A stretch of 51,240 bases of DNA from Xenorhabdus japonica (GCF_900115195.1 NZ_FOVO01000027.1:1-51240), one strand, 5' to 3'. Positions 1 through 12,830 are shown, counted from the first letter of the stretch. A program made the numbers and translations. Notes: a model not told the origin generated them from the sequence alone.

Positions 1-108
1 ATCGTTAACCTGATTGCCCCAATCGCAATGGATGAGGGTCTGCGTTTTGCTATCCGTGAAGGCGGCCGTACTGTAGGTGCTGGTGTTGTTGCTAAAGTGA
101 TCGCATAA
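1..108 (+). CDS. tuf: Elongation factor Tu, C-terminal 35 residues (partial)
   Basis: The window opens inside a reading frame that ends at a TAA at 106-108. Its last residues ([17 protein letters not shown]) are the conserved end of domain III of EF-Tu, the GTPase that carries aminoacyl-tRNA to the ribosome. The frame runs from base 1 without interruption, so the gene is cut only by the window edge. secE follows, the same neighbour as E. coli tufB, so this is probably the tufB copy, but 35 residues cannot distinguish tufA from tufB. Confidence 0.95.
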   Translation: MVNLIAPIAMDEGLRFAIREGGRTVGAGVVAKVIA

Positions 109-130
109 TTTTTTTAATGTGTTCATTTTG

Positions 131-157
131 AAAGGGCATCGACAGATGCCCTTTTTA
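131..157 (+). terminator. Rho-independent terminator after tuf
   Basis: Arms AAGGGCAT and ATGCCCTT pair around a short loop and are followed by a run of T. It lies 24 bases past the tuf stop and separates tuf from secE-nusG. Confidence 0.85.
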
Positions 158-159
158 TA

Positions 160-278
160 CGTTGTCTTAAGAAGAACCTATCTCATCAATATTTGCTCAT
201 AATTAGCCATTTAATGGCAGATAAATTGCTATTTGATTGCTATTCTTAATTATTGGTGAGATAGGCTCTGATACAACG
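160..278. repeat. Long imperfect inverted repeat (MITE-like) between tuf and secE
   Basis: The arms 173-192 and 250-269 match in 17 of 20 positions as inverted repeats (core CCTATCTCATCAATA against its complement). About 57 bases of AT-rich, non-coding sequence lie between them. An outer pair, CGTTGT at 160-165 and ACAACG at 273-278, extends the dyad with a gap. The size and symmetry resemble a miniature inverted-repeat element or a large RNA hairpin. No clear target-site duplication is visible. The rest of 279-444 must hold the secE promoter, but I see no strong -35/-10 pair. Confidence 0.45.
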
Positions 279-444
279 GGTGGACTTAAATATCATTGAG
301 GTATAAAAGTCCTACTGAATTATGGCGCCGAGTCAGATACAATTACAATTATCTTTGGGTTCGGTCTGATTTGTTTTGCTCTTGCGAGGCAAGCTGGCTA
401 TCTATTTACATCATAGTTACTTACATATAGTTACAGGTTGGTTT

Positions 445-828
445 ATGAGTGCGAATAGCGATGCTCAACAAAGCGGGCGTGGTCTTGATATAGCAAAATG
501 GCTATTGGTAGCAGTGCTGCTGGTGGTTGCTATTGTGGGTAATTACTATTACCGAGAGTATAACCTGCCTCTGCGCGCGATAGCCGTGGTTGCTATTGTT
601 GCCCTTGCAGGAGCAGTTGCATTGTGGACTGTAAAAGGTAAATCTGCATTAGCATTTGCCCGTGAAGCCCGCATTGAAATGCGTAAAGTCATTTGGCCAA
701 CTCGCCAGGAAGCACTGCAGACAACTTTGATTGTTGCAGTTGTTACGGCTGTCATGTCTCTTATTTTGTGGGGGCTTGATGGTATTCTGGTGCGTTTAGT
801 TTCATTTATTACAGGCCTGAGGTTTTAA
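445..828 (+). CDS. secE: Preprotein translocase subunit SecE
   Basis: SecE is the small essential subunit of the SecYEG channel that moves unfolded proteins across or into the inner membrane. The product is 127 residues, the E. coli length. It has two hydrophobic segments near residues 15-60, then the conserved amphipathic region with [17 protein letters not shown], and a last membrane segment ending in [12 protein letters not shown]. The start at 445 ([13 protein letters not shown]) fits the E. coli N-terminus. A TTG-initiated extension back to 376 has no family support. nusG starts three bases after the stop, the usual secE-nusG operon. Confidence 0.97.
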   Translation: MSANSDAQQSGRGLDIAKWLLVAVLLVVAIVGNYYYREYNLPLRAIAVVAIVALAGAVALWTVKGKSALAFAREARIEMRKVIWPTRQEALQTTLIVAVVTAVMSLILWGLDGILVRLVSFITGLRF

Positions 829-831
829 AAA

Positions 832-1377
832 ATGTCTGAATCCCCAAAAAAGCGTTGGTATGTCATCCAGGCATTTTCTGGGTTTGAAGGTCGGGTCGCT
901 CAATCTCTGCGTGAACATATCAAATTACAAGAGATGGAAGATTCTTTTGGCGAAGTGATGGTGCCGACAGAAGAGGTTGTTGAGATCCGCAGTGGTCAGC
1001 GCCGTAAAAGCGAGCGTAAATTCTTCCCAGGCTATGTCTTGGTACAAATGGTAATGAACGATGCGACTTGGCATTTGGTTCGTAGTGTACCTCGCGTAAT
1101 GGGTTTTATCGGTGGCACTTCTGACCGCCCAGCACCAATCAGTGATAAAGAAGTTGATGCTATCATGAATCGTCTTCAACAGGTTGGTGATAAGCCACGG
1201 CCAAAAACTCTGTTCGAACCAGGAGAAATGGTTCGAGTCAGCGATGGTCCGTTTGCAGACTTCAATGGTGTGGTGGAAGAAGTCGATTACGAGAAGAGCC
1301 GTTTGAAAGTCTCGGTTTCTATCTTTGGTCGTGCTACACCAGTTGAGCTGGATTTCAGTCAGGTAGAGAAAGCCTGA
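832..1377 (+). CDS. nusG: Transcription termination/antitermination factor NusG
   Basis: NusG binds RNA polymerase, suppresses pausing and links it to Rho or to ribosomal protein S10. At 181 residues it has exactly the E. coli length. The N-terminal NGN domain ([17 protein letters not shown] near residue 7) is followed by a C-terminal KOW domain ([19 protein letters not shown], about 130-150). It is co-transcribed with secE and followed by a new promoter for the L11 operon. Confidence 0.98.
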   Translation: MSESPKKRWYVIQAFSGFEGRVAQSLREHIKLQEMEDSFGEVMVPTEEVVEIRSGQRRKSERKFFPGYVLVQMVMNDATWHLVRSVPRVMGFIGGTSDRPAPISDKEVDAIMNRLQQVGDKPRPKTLFEPGEMVRVSDGPFADFNGVVEEVDYEKSRLKVSVSIFGRATPVELDFSQVEKA

Positions 1378-1403
1378 TCTGACGCTTAATTAAGCGGCTC
1401 TGT

Positions 1404-1432
1404 TTGCAAAGGGTGTGAAATTAGCATACAAT
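1404..1432 (+). promoter_or_regulatory. Sigma-70 promoter of the rplKA (L11) operon
   Basis: TTGCAA at 1404-1409 and TACAAT at 1427-1432 are separated by exactly 17 bases. The pair lies between nusG and rplK, where the major L11 promoter is found in E. coli. The 150-base leader that follows would hold the L1 binding site for autogenous control; I did not resolve its structure. Confidence 0.8.
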
Positions 1433-1564
1433 CTTGCGCCTTTTGTTTTTTATCTAGATATCATTTTAGATGATGTTTCCTAGGTAATTTAGGTAATGCT
1501 TTAAGTGGTCTGGTCTTTTAGACGGGGCCTAAATTGTCAGGGGAGCCTCATTTTGAGGCGATAA

Positions 1565-2719
<1,155 letters not shown>

Positions 2720-2749
2720 TTATTTAAGCTGAGAATAACGCTTTACCTT

Positions 2750-2778
2750 AGCGTCAGATTTGTCTAAAATCTGACGCT
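2750..2778 (+). terminator. Stem-loop after rplA, probable partial terminator
   Basis: AGCGTCAGAT at 2750-2759 pairs with ATCTGACGCT at 2769-2778. The T content after the stem is modest (TCTAATTT), so read-through into rplJL is likely, as in the E. coli rplKAJL-rpoBC cluster. A shorter palindrome overlaps the rplA stop at about 2713-2730. Confidence 0.55.
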
Positions 2779-2854
2779 TCTAATTTGCCTGATAGTGTGC
2801 TCTATGACACACAATCTTTGAAAAATAAGACTGTATCGGCAAATAACAAGTTTT

Positions 2855-2957
2855 CGGTTGGAGCTTGGCCTAATCCAAGCCCCGTCCAAGACCGCAGGCG
2901 TAAGTACGTAGAAATAAATTACTTACTTAATATCCTGCGTAGACGGTGACAGAGCCA
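2855..2957 (+). ncRNA. Ribosomal protein L10 leader (autoregulatory mRNA element)
   Basis: The sequence GGTTGGAGCTTGGCC, the arms around CCGTC and GACGG, and CTGCGTAGACGGTGACAGAG match the conserved leader to which the L10-L7/L12 complex binds in enterobacteria, shutting off rplJL translation. It lies about 115 bases upstream of rplJ, as expected. Identification is from recalled E. coli sequence. The rest of 2720-3070 holds the rplJ promoter region, which I could not pin down. Confidence 0.8.
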
Positions 2958-3070
2958 AATGAAATTTATTTTCTGGATTCTGCTCACCGTGTTTTAGCGC
3001 TCATGCACATTTTGTGCCTTGAGTGAAGTGAGTTCCGGGTTTTCCCGGTTAATCCAGGAGCAAGAAGCTA

Positions 3071-3568
3071 ATGGCACTAAATCTTCAAGACAAACAAGCG
3101 ATTGTTGCTGAAGTCAGCGAAGTAGCCAAAGGCGCGCTGTCTGCGGTTGTTGCGGATTCTCGTGGCGTTACCGTAGATAAAATGACTGAGCTGCGTAAAG
3201 CATGCCGTGAAGCTGGCGTTAACGTACGTGTTGTACGTAATACACTGCTGCGTCGTGTTGTTGAAGGTACTGAGTATGAGTGCCTGAAAGAAGCGTTTAT
3301 CGGTCCAACCTTGATTGCTTTCTCTTTTGAACATCCGGGCGCAGCTGCTCGCCTGTTCAAAGATTTCGCGAAAGCGAACCCAGCATTCGAGATTAAAGCG
3401 GCAGCCTTTGAAGGTGAGTTTATCCCAGGATCAAATATCGATCGTCTGGCAACACTCCCAACTTACGAAGAAGCAATCGCACGCCTGATGGCAACCATGA
3501 AAGAAGCCTCTGCAGGCAAACTGGTTCGCACTCTGGCTGCGCTACGCGATCAGAAAGAAGCAGCTTAA
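3071..3568 (+). CDS. rplJ: 50S ribosomal protein L10
   Basis: L10 anchors the L7/L12 dimers to the ribosomal stalk and is the translational repressor of its own operon. The 165 residues equal the E. coli length. The N-terminal globular domain ([20 protein letters not shown]) is followed by the C-terminal helix that carries L7/L12 (about 130-165). A clear Shine-Dalgarno (AGGAGC) precedes the ATG. Translation is governed by the leader at 2855-2957. Confidence 0.98.
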   Translation: MALNLQDKQAIVAEVSEVAKGALSAVVADSRGVTVDKMTELRKACREAGVNVRVVRNTLLRRVVEGTEYECLKEAFIGPTLIAFSFEHPGAAARLFKDFAKANPAFEIKAAAFEGEFIPGSNIDRLATLPTYEEAIARLMATMKEASAGKLVRTLAALRDQKEAA

Positions 3569-3631
3569 TTGTCTATTTCCTTCGTTGCTTTTTAACGTAT
3601 AAACTTTTTCTGAATTTTAGGAACACTTGTT

Positions 3632-3997
3632 ATGTCTATCACTAAAGAACAAATTCTGGACGCAGTTGCAGAAATGTCTGTAATGGACGTTGTTGAACTG
3701 ATCAGCATGATGGAAGAAAAATTCGGCGTTTCTGCTGCTGCAGCTGTAGCTGTAGTTGGTGGCGCTGCTGAAGCTGTTGAAGAACAAACTGAATTCGACG
3801 TCATGCTATCTGGCGTTGGCGCTAACAAAGTTGCTGTAATCAAAGCAGTACGTGGCGCAACTGGCCTGGGTCTGAAAGAAGCTAAAGATCTGGTTGAAAG
3901 CGCACCAGCAGCTCTGAAAGAAGGCATCAGCAAAGACGACGCTGAAGCTCTGAAAAAATCTCTGGAAGAAGCTGGTGCTTCTGTTGAGATCAAGTAA
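3632..3997 (+). CDS. rplL: 50S ribosomal protein L7/L12
   Basis: L7/L12 is the multi-copy stalk protein that recruits translational GTPases. The product has 121 residues, with the N-terminal dimerisation part (about 1-33), an alanine-rich hinge ([15 protein letters not shown], about 34-50) and the C-terminal factor-binding domain with [20 protein letters not shown] (about 66-85). Codon use is strongly biased, as expected for a highly expressed gene. It is followed by an attenuator that reduces entry into rpoBC. Confidence 0.98.
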   Translation: MSITKEQILDAVAEMSVMDVVELISMMEEKFGVSAAAAVAVVGGAAEAVEEQTEFDVMLSGVGANKVAVIKAVRGATGLGLKEAKDLVESAPAALKEGISKDDAEALKKSLEEAGASVEIK

Positions 3998-4037
3998 GAT
4001 CTGTTCGAAGTTCGCAGCCTGATTAGTTGAGGCTGGC

Positions 4038-4068
4038 GGCTGGCGATTTTTTAATCGCCAGCCTTTTT
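4038..4068 (+). terminator. rplL-rpoB transcription attenuator
   Basis: GGCTGGCGAT (4038-4047) pairs perfectly with ATCGCCAGCC (4054-4063), followed by TTTTT. It sits where the E. coli partial terminator lowers RNA polymerase subunit transcription relative to L7/L12. The remaining spacer up to 4381 has no open reading frame of note and probably includes an RNase III processing region, which I did not locate precisely. Confidence 0.85.
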
Positions 4069-4381
4069 GCGCTGTAAGGGCATTGCTTACAGAGCCATAT
4101 TGCCTAAAAGGCATTATGTAGGGAGTTAGTAGCATTTCACACTGTTTGGCTACTAATGAACCCAGAATACTTTTTCCTATTGACGCCTTAATATACTGTG
4201 TTCTCAGCTACGATCCACTCGGGTAGCTCGGTAGTAAGGTAACGCAATGAAATGATTTAAGAGTAATAGCAATGAGTATTACGGAAAATATTCTATTTTC
4301 TGTTCGAAAAAATAGTGTTGCAGAGCGCTGTCCTTCAAGGGCGGGCAGAGTGGGTCACTTGTCAGCGAGCTGAGGAACCCT

Positions 4382-7300
4382 ATGGTTTACTCCTATACCG
4401 AGAAAAAACGTATTCGTAAGGACTTTGGTAAACGTCCACAAGTTTTGGATGTTCCATACCTTCTTTCTATCCAACTTGACTCGTTCCAGAAGTTTATCGA
4501 GCAAGATCCTGAAGGCCAGAATGGACTGGAAGCGGCCTTCCGTTCAGTATTTCCAATTCAGAGCTACAATGGCAATTCTGAGTTGCAATATGTAAGTTAC
4601 CGTCTTGGCGAACCTGTCTTTGATGTTAAAGAGTGTCAGATCCGTGGTGTGACATATTCAGCACCGCTGCGCGTTAAGCTGCGCCTAGTGATCTATGAGC
4701 GCGAAGCGCCAGAAGGCACAGTTAAAGCCATCAAAGAACAAGAAGTCTACATGGGTGAAATTCCACTCATGACCGATAACGGTACTTTCGTTATCAACGG
4801 TACTGAGCGCGTTATCGTATCTCAGTTGCATCGTAGCCCAGGCGTTTTCTTTGACAGCGATAAGGGTAAAACCCATTCATCCGGTAAGGTACTGTATAAC
4901 GCACGTATCATCCCTTACCGTGGTTCATGGTTAGATTTCGAATTCGATCCAAAAGATAACCTGTTTGTGCGTATCGACCGCCGCCGTAAGCTGCCGGCTT
5001 CGATTATTCTGCGCGCGATGAATTATTCTACTGAAGACATTCTGAATCTGTTCTTCAACAAAACCGTATTCGAAATTCGCGGCAATAAATTGCAGATGGC
5101 TCTGGTTCCGGAACGTCTGCGTGGTGAGACTGCTTCATTTGATATCGAAGCAAACGACAAGGTCTATGTTGAAAAAGGCCGCCGTATCACAGCTCGTCAT
5201 ATCCGTCAGTTAGAAAAAGATCAGGTAGACCGTATTGAGGTACCTGTTGAATATATCGCTGGTAAAGTTGTAGCAAAAGATTACATTGACCAGAACACAG
5301 GTGAAATCATCTGTGCTGCTAACATGGAACTCTCTTTGGATCTGCTGGCACGTTTGAGTCAGTCTGGTCACAAATCTATCGAGACCCTGTTTACCAATGA
5401 TCTGGACCACGGTGCTTACATTTCCGAAACTCTGCGTGTTGACCCGACCAATGATCGTACTAACGCATTGGTTGAAATCTATCGCATGATGCGTCCGGGT
5501 GAACCACCAACACGCGAAGCCGCAGAAAACCTGTTTGAGAACCTGTTCTTCTCTGCAGATCGTTATGATCTGTCTGCGGTTGGTCGTATGAAGTTCAACC
5601 GTTCGCTGGATCGTGAAGAGATTGAAGGTGCTGGTATCCTGAGTAAAGAAGACATCACTGATGTGATGAAGAAGCTCATTGATATCCGTAACGGTAAAGG
5701 TGAAGTCGATGATATCGACCACTTGGGCAACCGTCGTATCCGTTCCGTTGGTGAAATGGCTGAAAACCAGTTCCGCGTCGGTCTGGTTCGTGTAGAACGT
5801 GCAGTGAAAGAGCGTTTGTCTCTGGGTGATCTGGATACTCTGATGCCTCAGGACATGATCAACGCCAAACCAATTTCTGCGGCGGTGAAAGAGTTCTTTG
5901 GTTCCAGCCAGTTGTCCCAGTTTATGGACCAGAACAACCCACTGTCTGAAATTACCCATAAACGCCGTATTTCTGCGTTGGGTCCAGGCGGTCTGACTCG
6001 TGAGCGTGCAGGCTTTGAAGTTCGAGACGTACATCCAACTCATTACGGTCGTGTATGTCCAATCGAAACGCCTGAAGGTCCAAACATCGGTCTGATTAAC
6101 TCATTGTCCGTTTATGCGCGTACCAATGAGTATGGTTTCCTTGAAACGCCTTACCGCTTAGTTCGTGATGGTGTAGTAACTGATGAAATCCACTATCTGT
6201 CTGCGATCGAAGAAGGTAACTACGTCATTGCACAGGCTAACACCGTATTGGATGAAGAAGGTCACTTCGTTGAAGAATTGATAACTTGCCGTCATTACGA
6301 TGAATCCAGCTTGTTCAACCGTGATCAGGTTCAGTACATGGATGTTTCGACACAACAGATCGTGTCCGTCGGTGCTTCTCTGATCCCATTCCTTGAACAC
6401 GATGACGCCAACCGTGCATTGATGGGTGCGAACATGCAACGTCAGGCGGTTCCAACTCTGCGTGCTGATAAGCCACTGGTCGGAACAGGCATGGAGCGTG
6501 CGGTAGCGGTTGACTCTGGTGTAACCTCTGTTGCTAAACGCGGCGGTATGGTTCAGTACGTTGACGCATCCCGTATCGTAATCAAGGTTAACGAAGATGA
6601 AATGTACGCGGGTGAAGCGGGCATTGATATCTATAACCTGACTAAATATACCCGTTCCAACCAAAACACCTGTATCAACCAGATGCCATGTGTTTCTTTG
6701 GGCGAATTGGTAGAACGTGGCAACGTACTGGCTGATGGCCCATCCACCGACTTGGGTGAACTGGCACTGGGTCAGAACATGCGCGTGGCATTCATGCCAT
6801 GGAATGGTTATAACTTCGAGGACTCCATCCTCGTATCTGAACGTGTTGTTCAGGAAGACCGTTTCACTACCATTCATATTCAAGAACTGGCTTGCGTGTC
6901 TCGTGACACCAAACTGGGGTCTGAAGAGATTACTGCTGACATCCCTAACGTGGGTGAAGCTGCGCTGTCTAAACTGGACGAATCCGGTATCGTTTATATC
7001 GGTGCGGAAGTGAAAGGCGGCGACATTCTGGTTGGTAAAGTGACACCGAAAGGTGAAACCCAGCTGACGCCAGAAGAAAAACTGCTGCGTGCGATCTTCG
7101 GTGAGAAAGCGTCTGATGTGAAAGACTCCTCACTGCGCGTACCAAATGGTGTTTCTGGTACTGTTATCGATGTACAAGTCTTTACCCGTGATGGTGTCGA
7201 GAAAGACAAGCGTGCGTTAGAAATCGAAGAAATGCAGTTGCGTGAGGCTAAGAAAGACCTTACAGAAGAACTGCAAATTTTCGAAGCTGGCCTGTTTGCT

Positions 7301-8410
7301 CGTATCCATTCTGTACTGGTTGCCGGTGGCGTTGAAGCGGAAAAACTCGCTAAACTTCCTCGTGGGCGTTGGTTAGAACTGGGTCTGGCTGATGAAGAAA
7401 AACAGAATCAGCTGGAGCAGTTGGCAGAACAGTATGACGAACTGAAAACAGAGTTCGAGAAAAAACTGGATGCTAAACGCCGTAAGATCACTCAAGGCGA
7501 CGATCTGGCACCTGGCGTGCTGAAAATTGTCAAAGTGTATCTGGCTGTGAAACGTCAGATTCAGCCTGGTGACAAGATGGCAGGTCGTCACGGTAACAAA
7601 GGTGTTATCTCCAAGATCAACCCGATCGAAGACATGCCTTACGATGAAAACGGCACACCAGTAGACATCGTACTGAACCCGCTGGGTGTACCATCACGTA
7701 TGAACATCGGTCAGATTCTGGAAACTCACTTGGGTATGGCGGCAAAAGGTATTGGTGACAAGATCAATGCCATGCTGAAACAGCAGCAAGAAGTTGCCAA
7801 ACTGCGTGAATTTATCCAGAAAGCTTATGATCTGGGTGATGATACTCGTCAGAAAGTTGACTTGAACACCTTCACTAACGAAGAAGTAATGCGTCTGGCA
7901 GAAAACCTGAGAAAAGGTATGCCTATTGCAACACCTGTCTTTGACGGTGCAAAAGAGACTGAAATCAAAGAGTTGTTGAAACTTGGTGGTTTGCCGACTT
8001 CCGGTCAGATTACTTTGTTCGACGGCCGTACAGGTGAACAATTCGAGCGTCAAGTAACCGTCGGTTACATGTACATGCTGAAATTGAACCACTTGGTTGA
8101 TGACAAGATGCACGCCCGTTCTACCGGCTCTTATAGTCTGGTTACCCAGCAGCCGCTGGGTGGTAAGGCACAGTTCGGTGGACAGCGCTTCGGTGAGATG
8201 GAAGTGTGGGCATTGGAAGCATACGGTGCTGCGTACACCCTGCAAGAAATGCTCACAGTTAAATCCGACGATGTTAACGGTCGAACCAAGATGTATAAAA
8301 ACATCGTGGATGGTAACCACCAGATGGAACCAGGCATGCCGGAATCTTTCAACGTATTGCTGAAAGAAATCCGTTCATTGGGTATCAACATCGAGCTGGA
8401 AGACGAATAA
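4382..8410 (+). CDS. rpoB: DNA-directed RNA polymerase subunit beta
   Basis: RpoB forms, with beta prime, the catalytic core of RNA polymerase. The 1342 residues equal the E. coli length and there are no gaps. The rifampicin-binding cluster around 507-533 ([20 protein letters not shown]) shows wild-type residues at the common resistance positions. The conserved C-terminal [13 protein letters not shown] motif and the [10 protein letters not shown] segment are present. It is transcribed from the ribosomal-protein promoters through the attenuator and is followed by an unusually structured 139-base spacer before rpoC. Confidence 0.99.
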   Translation: MVYSYTEKKRIRKDFGKRPQVLDVPYLLSIQLDSFQKFIEQDPEGQNGLEAAFRSVFPIQSYNGNSELQYVSYRLGEPVFDVKECQIRGVTYSAPLRVKLRLVIYEREAPEGTVKAIKEQEVYMGEIPLMTDNGTFVINGTERVIVSQLHRSPGVFFDSDKGKTHSSGKVLYNARIIPYRGSWLDFEFDPKDNLFVRIDRRRKLPASIILRAMNYSTEDILNLFFNKTVFEIRGNKLQMALVPERLRGETASFDIEANDKVYVEKGRRITARHIRQLEKDQVDRIEVPVEYIAGKVVAKDYIDQNTGEIICAANMELSLDLLARLSQSGHKSIETLFTNDLDHGAYISETLRVDPTNDRTNALVEIYRMMRPGEPPTREAAENLFENLFFSADRYDLSAVGRMKFNRSLDREEIEGAGILSKEDITDVMKKLIDIRNGKGEVDDIDHLGNRRIRSVGEMAENQFRVGLVRVERAVKERLSLGDLDTLMPQDMINAKPISAAVKEFFGSSQLSQFMDQNNPLSEITHKRRISALGPGGLTRERAGFEVRDVHPTHYGRVCPIETPEGPNIGLINSLSVYARTNEYGFLETPYRLVRDGVVTDEIHYLSAIEEGNYVIAQANTVLDEEGHFVEELITCRHYDESSLFNRDQVQYMDVSTQQIVSVGASLIPFLEHDDANRALMGANMQRQAVPTLRADKPLVGTGMERAVAVDSGVTSVAKRGGMVQYVDASRIVIKVNEDEMYAGEAGIDIYNLTKYTRSNQNTCINQMPCVSLGELVERGNVLADGPSTDLGELALGQNMRVAFMPWNGYNFEDSILVSERVVQEDRFTTIHIQELACVSRDTKLGSEEITADIPNVGEAALSKLDESGIVYIGAEVKGGDILVGKVTPKGETQLTPEEKLLRAIFGEKASDVKDSSLRVPNGVSGTVIDVQVFTRDGVEKDKRALEIEEMQLREAKKDLTEELQIFEAGLFARIHSVLVAGGVEAEKLAKLPRGRWLELGLADEEKQNQLEQLAEQYDELKTEFEKKLDAKRRKITQGDDLAPGVLKIVKVYLAVKRQIQPGDKMAGRHGNKGVISKINPIEDMPYDENGTPVDIVLNPLGVPSRMNIGQILETHLGMAAKGIGDKINAMLKQQQEVAKLREFIQKAYDLGDDTRQKVDLNTFTNEEVMRLAENLRKGMPIATPVFDGAKETEIKELLKLGGLPTSGQITLFDGRTGEQFERQVTVGYMYMLKLNHLVDDKMHARSTGSYSLVTQQPLGGKAQFGGQRFGEMEVWALEAYGAAYTLQEMLTVKSDDVNGRTKMYKNIVDGNHQMEPGMPESFNVLLKEIRSLGINIELEDE

Positions 8411-8420
8411 ATCGTTTTCT

Positions 8421-8519
8421 CACTGGTACTGTCCGGCATGAAAATGTCGGACGGTTTACCAGCCAGTGGTTATACTGGTTATACTGGTTATAGAGGTGAG
8501 TGGCATGGGCCACTCACCT
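8421..8519 (+). repeat. rpoB-rpoC spacer: nested hairpin, 9-bp triplicate repeat, second hairpin
   Basis: The 139-base spacer (about 77 in E. coli, from memory) contains three elements. First is an extended stem-loop about 8421-8469, with an inner TGTCCGGCAT/ATGTCGGACG stem inside CACTGGTA/TACCAGCCAGTG arms. Then come three copies of TGGTTATAS (8467-8475, 8476-8484, 8485-8493). Last is a perfect 10-bp hairpin, AGGTGAGTGG (8494-8503) with CCACTCACCT (8510-8519). No T-run follows, so these are more likely mRNA-processing or stability structures than terminators. Confidence 0.75.
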
Positions 8520-8549
8520 AACAGGTCTAACTCCGACAGGAGCCATTTC

Positions 8550-11500
8550 GTGAAAGACTTATTGAAGTTTCTGAAAGCGCAAACCAAGACCGAAGAGTTT
8601 GATGCGATCAAAATTGCTCTGGCCTCTCCAGATATGATCCGTTCGTGGTCATTCGGGGAAGTAAAAAAGCCGGAAACCATTAACTACCGTACGTTCAAGC
8701 CTGAGCGTGACGGCCTTTTCTGTGCGCGTATTTTCGGGCCAGTAAAAGATTACGAATGTTTGTGTGGTAAATACAAACGTTTAAAACACCGTGGTGTGAT
8801 TTGTGAGAAGTGTGGCGTTGAAGTAACCCAAACCAAAGTTCGTCGTGAACGTATGGGACACATCGAGCTGGCTTCTCCAACCGCTCATATCTGGTTTCTG
8901 AAATCTCTGCCATCCCGCATCGGTTTGCTGCTGGATATGCCTCTGCGTGACATTGAACGCGTACTGTACTTCGAATCCTATGTTGTTGTCGAAGGTGGTA
9001 TGACTAATCTTGAGCGTGGGAAGATCCTGTCTGAAGAGGAGTATCTGAACGCGCTGGAAGAGTTCGGTGATGAATTTGATGCAAAAATGGGTGCAGAAGC
9101 AATCCAATCTTTGCTGAAAAACATCGAATTGGAAAACGAATGTGAAAACTTGCGTGAAGAGCTGAACGAGACTAACTCTGAAACCAAGCGTAAGAAGCTG
9201 ACCAAGCGTATTAAATTGCTGGAAGCTTTCATTCAGTCTGGTAACAAGCCAGAGTGGATGGTTCTGAACGTTCTGCCAGTTTTGCCACCGGATTTACGTC
9301 CACTGGTTCCACTGGATGGTGGTCGTTTCGCTACATCAGATCTGAATGATCTGTATCGTCGCGTCATTAACCGTAACAACCGTCTGAAGCGCCTGTTGGA
9401 TCTGGCTGCGCCAGATATCATCGTACGTAACGAAAAACGTATGTTGCAGGAAGCGGTTGATGCATTGCTGGACAACGGTCGCCGCGGTCGTGCGATTACT
9501 GGTTCCAACAAGCGTCCTCTGAAATCCCTGGCAGATATGATCAAGGGTAAACAAGGTCGTTTCCGTCAGAACCTGCTGGGTAAACGTGTTGACTACTCAG
9601 GCCGTTCTGTAATTACCGTAGGTCCATACCTGCGTTTGCATCAGTGTGGTCTTCCTAAGAAGATGGCACTGGAGCTGTTCAAGCCATTCATTTACGGCAA
9701 GCTGGAACTGCGTGGTCTGGCGACTACCATCAAAGCAGCCAAGAAAATGGTTGAGCGCGAAGAAGCCATTGTATGGGATATCTTGGATGAAGTTATCCGT
9801 GAGCACCCAGTTCTGCTGAACCGTGCACCGACCCTTCACCGTCTGGGTATTCAGGCATTTGAACCGGTTCTGATCGAAGGTAAAGCGATCCAGTTGCACC
9901 CATTAGTGTGTGCGGCTTATAACGCCGACTTCGATGGTGACCAGATGGCTGTTCACGTACCGTTGACACTGGAAGCCCAGTTGGAAGCACGTGCGTTGAT
10001 GATGTCTACCAACAACATCCTGTCTCCTGCGAGTGGTGAACCAATCATCGTTCCATCTCAGGACGTTGTGTTGGGTCTGTACTACATGACTCGTGACTGT
10101 GTTAATGCCAAAGGCGAAGGCATGGTTCTAAGCGGCCCTAAAGAAGCAGAGCGTGTTTACCGCGCAGGTCTGGCTTCTTTGCACGCTCGTGTCAAAGTTC
10201 GTATCACTGAAGAAGTGAGAGACGGTGAAGGCAATGTTACTGTTAACACAGGTCTGGTTGATACGACTATCGGTCGTGCCATCCTGTGGATGATTGTACC
10301 GAAAGGTCTGCCATACTCACTGATTAACCAGGCGCTGGGTAAAAAAGCAATTTCCAGAATGCTGAACACCTGTTACCGCATACTGGGCCTGAAACCAACC
10401 GTTATCTTAGCTGACCAGACCATGTACACCGGTTTTGCTTACGCTGCCCGTTCCGGGGTTTCCGTAGGTATTGACGACATGGTAATTCCTGAGAAGAAAG
10501 AAGGCATCATCGCGGAAGCAGAAGCAGAAGTGGCCGAAATTCAGGAACAATTCCAGTCAGGTTTGGTAACTGCTGGTGAACGCTATAACAAAGTTATCGA
10601 TATCTGGGCTGCGGCGAACGAACGTGTTGCTAAGGCGATGATGGAAAACCTGTCTACCGAAACTGTTATTAACCGTAATGGTGAAGAAGAACAGCAGGTT
10701 TCTTTCAACAACATCTTTATGATGGCCGACTCAGGTGCGCGTGGTTCTGCTGCTCAGATCCGTCAGTTGGCGGGTATGCGTGGTCTGATGGCAACTCCGG
10801 ATGGTTCCATCATCGAAACCCCAATTACCGCGAACTTCCGTGAAGGTCTGAACGTACTCCAGTACTTCATCTCAACCCACGGTGCTCGTAAAGGTCTTGC
10901 GGATACCGCATTGAAAACCGCGAACTCCGGTTACCTGACTCGTCGTCTGGTTGACGTTGCCCAAGATTTGGTAGTGACTGAAGATGACTGTGGTACTCAC
11001 GACGGTATCATGATGACTCCGGTTATCGAAGGTGGTGACGTTAAAGAACCACTGCGTGAACGTGTATTGGGTCGTGTAACGGCTGAAGACGTTCTGAAAC
11101 CAGGCACAGCGGACATTCTGGTTTCACGTAACACCTTACTGAATGAAAAATGGTGTGATCTGTTAGAAGAAAACTCCGTTGACAGCTTGAAAGTACGCTC
11201 AGTAGTAAGCTGTGAAACTGACTTTGGTGTTTGTGCTAAGTGTTACGGTCGTGACCTTGCTCGTGGTCACCTGATCAATAAAGGTGAAGCTGTTGGTGTT
11301 ATCGCGGCACAGTCAATCGGTGAGCCAGGTACACAGCTGACGATGCGTACGTTCCACATTGGTGGTGCGGCATCTCGTGCGGCAGCAGAATCCAGCATTC
11401 AGGTACGTAACAAAGGTCATCTGAAACTGACCAACGCGAAATTCGTTACGAACTCAGCGGGCAAACTGGTTATTACTTCTCGTAATACCGAATTGCGCCT

Positions 11501-12773
11501 GATCGACGATTTCGGTCGTACCAAAGAGAGCTATAAAGTACCTTACGGTTCGGTATTGGCGAAAGGTGATGGTGAGATGGTAACCGGCGGTGAAACCGTT
11601 GCGAACTGGGATCCACATACCATGCCAGTTGTGAGTGAAGTATCCGGTATTATCCAGTTCTCTGACATAGTTGATGGTCAAACCATTACCCGTCAGACGG
11701 ATGAACTGACTGGCCTGTCTTCACTGGTGGTTCTGGATAGTGCAGAACGTACCGGTAGTGGTAAAGACCTGCGTCCAGCACTGAAAGTCGTTGACGCTCA
11801 GGGTAATGATGTTCTGATCCCAGGTACTGATATACCTGCTCAGTACTTCCTGCCGGGTAAAGCGATTGTTCAGCTGGAAGATGGTATATCCATCTCTGCG
11901 GGTGATACATTGGCGCGTATTCCTCAGGAATCTGGCGGTACTAAAGATATCACCGGTGGTCTGCCGCGCGTTGCGGACCTGTTCGAAGCTCGTCGTCCGA
12001 AAGAGCCTGCTATCTTGGCAGAAATCAGCGGTATTGTTTCCTTCGGTAAAGAAACTAAAGGTAAGCGCCGTCTGGTAATCAGCCCATTGGATGGTAGTGA
12101 TGCTTACGAAGAGATGATCCCTAAATGGCGTCAGCTCAACGTATTCGAAGGTGAGGTTGTTGAACGTGGTGACGTGATCTCCGATGGCCCAGAATCTCCA
12201 CATGACATTCTGCGCCTGCGTGGTGTTCACGCGGTTGCTCGTTACATCACTAACGAAGTACAGGAAGTTTACCGTTTGCAAGGCGTTAAGATTAACGATA
12301 AACACATTGAAGTTATCGTTCGTCAGATGCTGCGTAAAGCAACTATCTCGAGTGCGGGTAGCTCTGAATTCCTTGAAGGTGAGCAAGTTGAATACGCACG
12401 CGTTAAAGTTGCGAACCGTAAACTGGAGCAGGATGGTAAAGTAGCAGCTACCTTCCATCGTGATCTGCTGGGTATCACCAAAGCATCACTGGCAACAGAA
12501 TCCTTCATCTCTGCGGCGTCGTTCCAGGAAACAACCCGCGTACTGACTGAAGCAGCTGTTGCAGGTAAACGTGATGAACTGCGTGGCCTGAAAGAGAACG
12601 TTATCGTTGGTCGTCTGATCCCTGCGGGTACAGGTTATGCTTACCATCAGGATCGCATCCGTCGTCGCCACGAAAACGAAGTGGTTGAAGCACCACAAGT
12701 TAGCGTTGACGAAGCTACTGCAAACCTTGCTGAATTGTTGAATGCAGGTTTTGGTAGCAGCAATAACGAATAA
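8550..12773 (+). CDS. rpoC: DNA-directed RNA polymerase subunit beta prime
   Basis: RpoC carries the catalytic magnesium site of RNA polymerase. A GTG start at 8550, preceded by GACAGGAG, gives [17 protein letters not shown] and 1407 residues, exactly the E. coli length. An in-frame extension upstream to 8466 runs only through the repeat spacer and is rejected. The zinc-binding cysteines [20 protein letters not shown] lie near residues 70-88. The absolutely conserved NADFDGDQM places the three catalytic aspartates at 460, 462 and 464. It ends the operon and is followed by a strong terminator. Confidence 0.98.
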   Translation: MKDLLKFLKAQTKTEEFDAIKIALASPDMIRSWSFGEVKKPETINYRTFKPERDGLFCARIFGPVKDYECLCGKYKRLKHRGVICEKCGVEVTQTKVRRERMGHIELASPTAHIWFLKSLPSRIGLLLDMPLRDIERVLYFESYVVVEGGMTNLERGKILSEEEYLNALEEFGDEFDAKMGAEAIQSLLKNIELENECENLREELNETNSETKRKKLTKRIKLLEAFIQSGNKPEWMVLNVLPVLPPDLRPLVPLDGGRFATSDLNDLYRRVINRNNRLKRLLDLAAPDIIVRNEKRMLQEAVDALLDNGRRGRAITGSNKRPLKSLADMIKGKQGRFRQNLLGKRVDYSGRSVITVGPYLRLHQCGLPKKMALELFKPFIYGKLELRGLATTIKAAKKMVEREEAIVWDILDEVIREHPVLLNRAPTLHRLGIQAFEPVLIEGKAIQLHPLVCAAYNADFDGDQMAVHVPLTLEAQLEARALMMSTNNILSPASGEPIIVPSQDVVLGLYYMTRDCVNAKGEGMVLSGPKEAERVYRAGLASLHARVKVRITEEVRDGEGNVTVNTGLVDTTIGRAILWMIVPKGLPYSLINQALGKKAISRMLNTCYRILGLKPTVILADQTMYTGFAYAARSGVSVGIDDMVIPEKKEGIIAEAEAEVAEIQEQFQSGLVTAGERYNKVIDIWAAANERVAKAMMENLSTETVINRNGEEEQQVSFNNIFMMADSGARGSAAQIRQLAGMRGLMATPDGSIIETPITANFREGLNVLQYFISTHGARKGLADTALKTANSGYLTRRLVDVAQDLVVTEDDCGTHDGIMMTPVIEGGDVKEPLRERVLGRVTAEDVLKPGTADILVSRNTLLNEKWCDLLEENSVDSLKVRSVVSCETDFGVCAKCYGRDLARGHLINKGEAVGVIAAQSIGEPGTQLTMRTFHIGGAASRAAAESSIQVRNKGHLKLTNAKFVTNSAGKLVITSRNTELRLIDDFGRTKESYKVPYGSVLAKGDGEMVTGGETVANWDPHTMPVVSEVSGIIQFSDIVDGQTITRQTDELTGLSSLVVLDSAERTGSGKDLRPALKVVDAQGNDVLIPGTDIPAQYFLPGKAIVQLEDGISISAGDTLARIPQESGGTKDITGGLPRVADLFEARRPKEPAILAEISGIVSFGKETKGKRRLVISPLDGSDAYEEMIPKWRQLNVFEGEVVERGDVISDGPESPHDILRLRGVHAVARYITNEVQEVYRLQGVKINDKHIEVIVRQMLRKATISSAGSSEFLEGEQVEYARVKVANRKLEQDGKVAATFHRDLLGITKASLATESFISAASFQETTRVLTEAAVAGKRDELRGLKENVIVGRLIPAGTGYAYHQDRIRRRHENEVVEAPQVSVDEATANLAELLNAGFGSSNNE

Positions 12774-12830
12774 TCTCGTGGTAAGTAGCATACTCTATAC
12801 GTATAGCTAATCACGTATGGCTAATCATGA

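Noticed and set aside
109-444. tRNA genes next to tuf
   Set aside because: No cloverleaf or TTCGA-type arm is seen. In E. coli the tRNAs lie upstream of tufB, outside this window.
5900-5985. Rifampicin-resistance changes in rpoB
   Set aside because: The residues of the resistance cluster are all the sensitive, wild-type ones.
5210-6043. 277-residue open frame antisense to rpoB, with similar long antisense frames over rpoB and rpoC
   Set aside because: It lies wholly within the conserved rpoB frame on the other strand. Strong codon bias of rpoB produces long antisense frames. No ribosome binding site or family resemblance is seen.
8466-8549. N-terminal extension of RpoC
   Set aside because: It translates the 9-bp repeats and hairpin. 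The GTG at 8550 gives the exact family length and N-terminus and has its own ribosome binding site.
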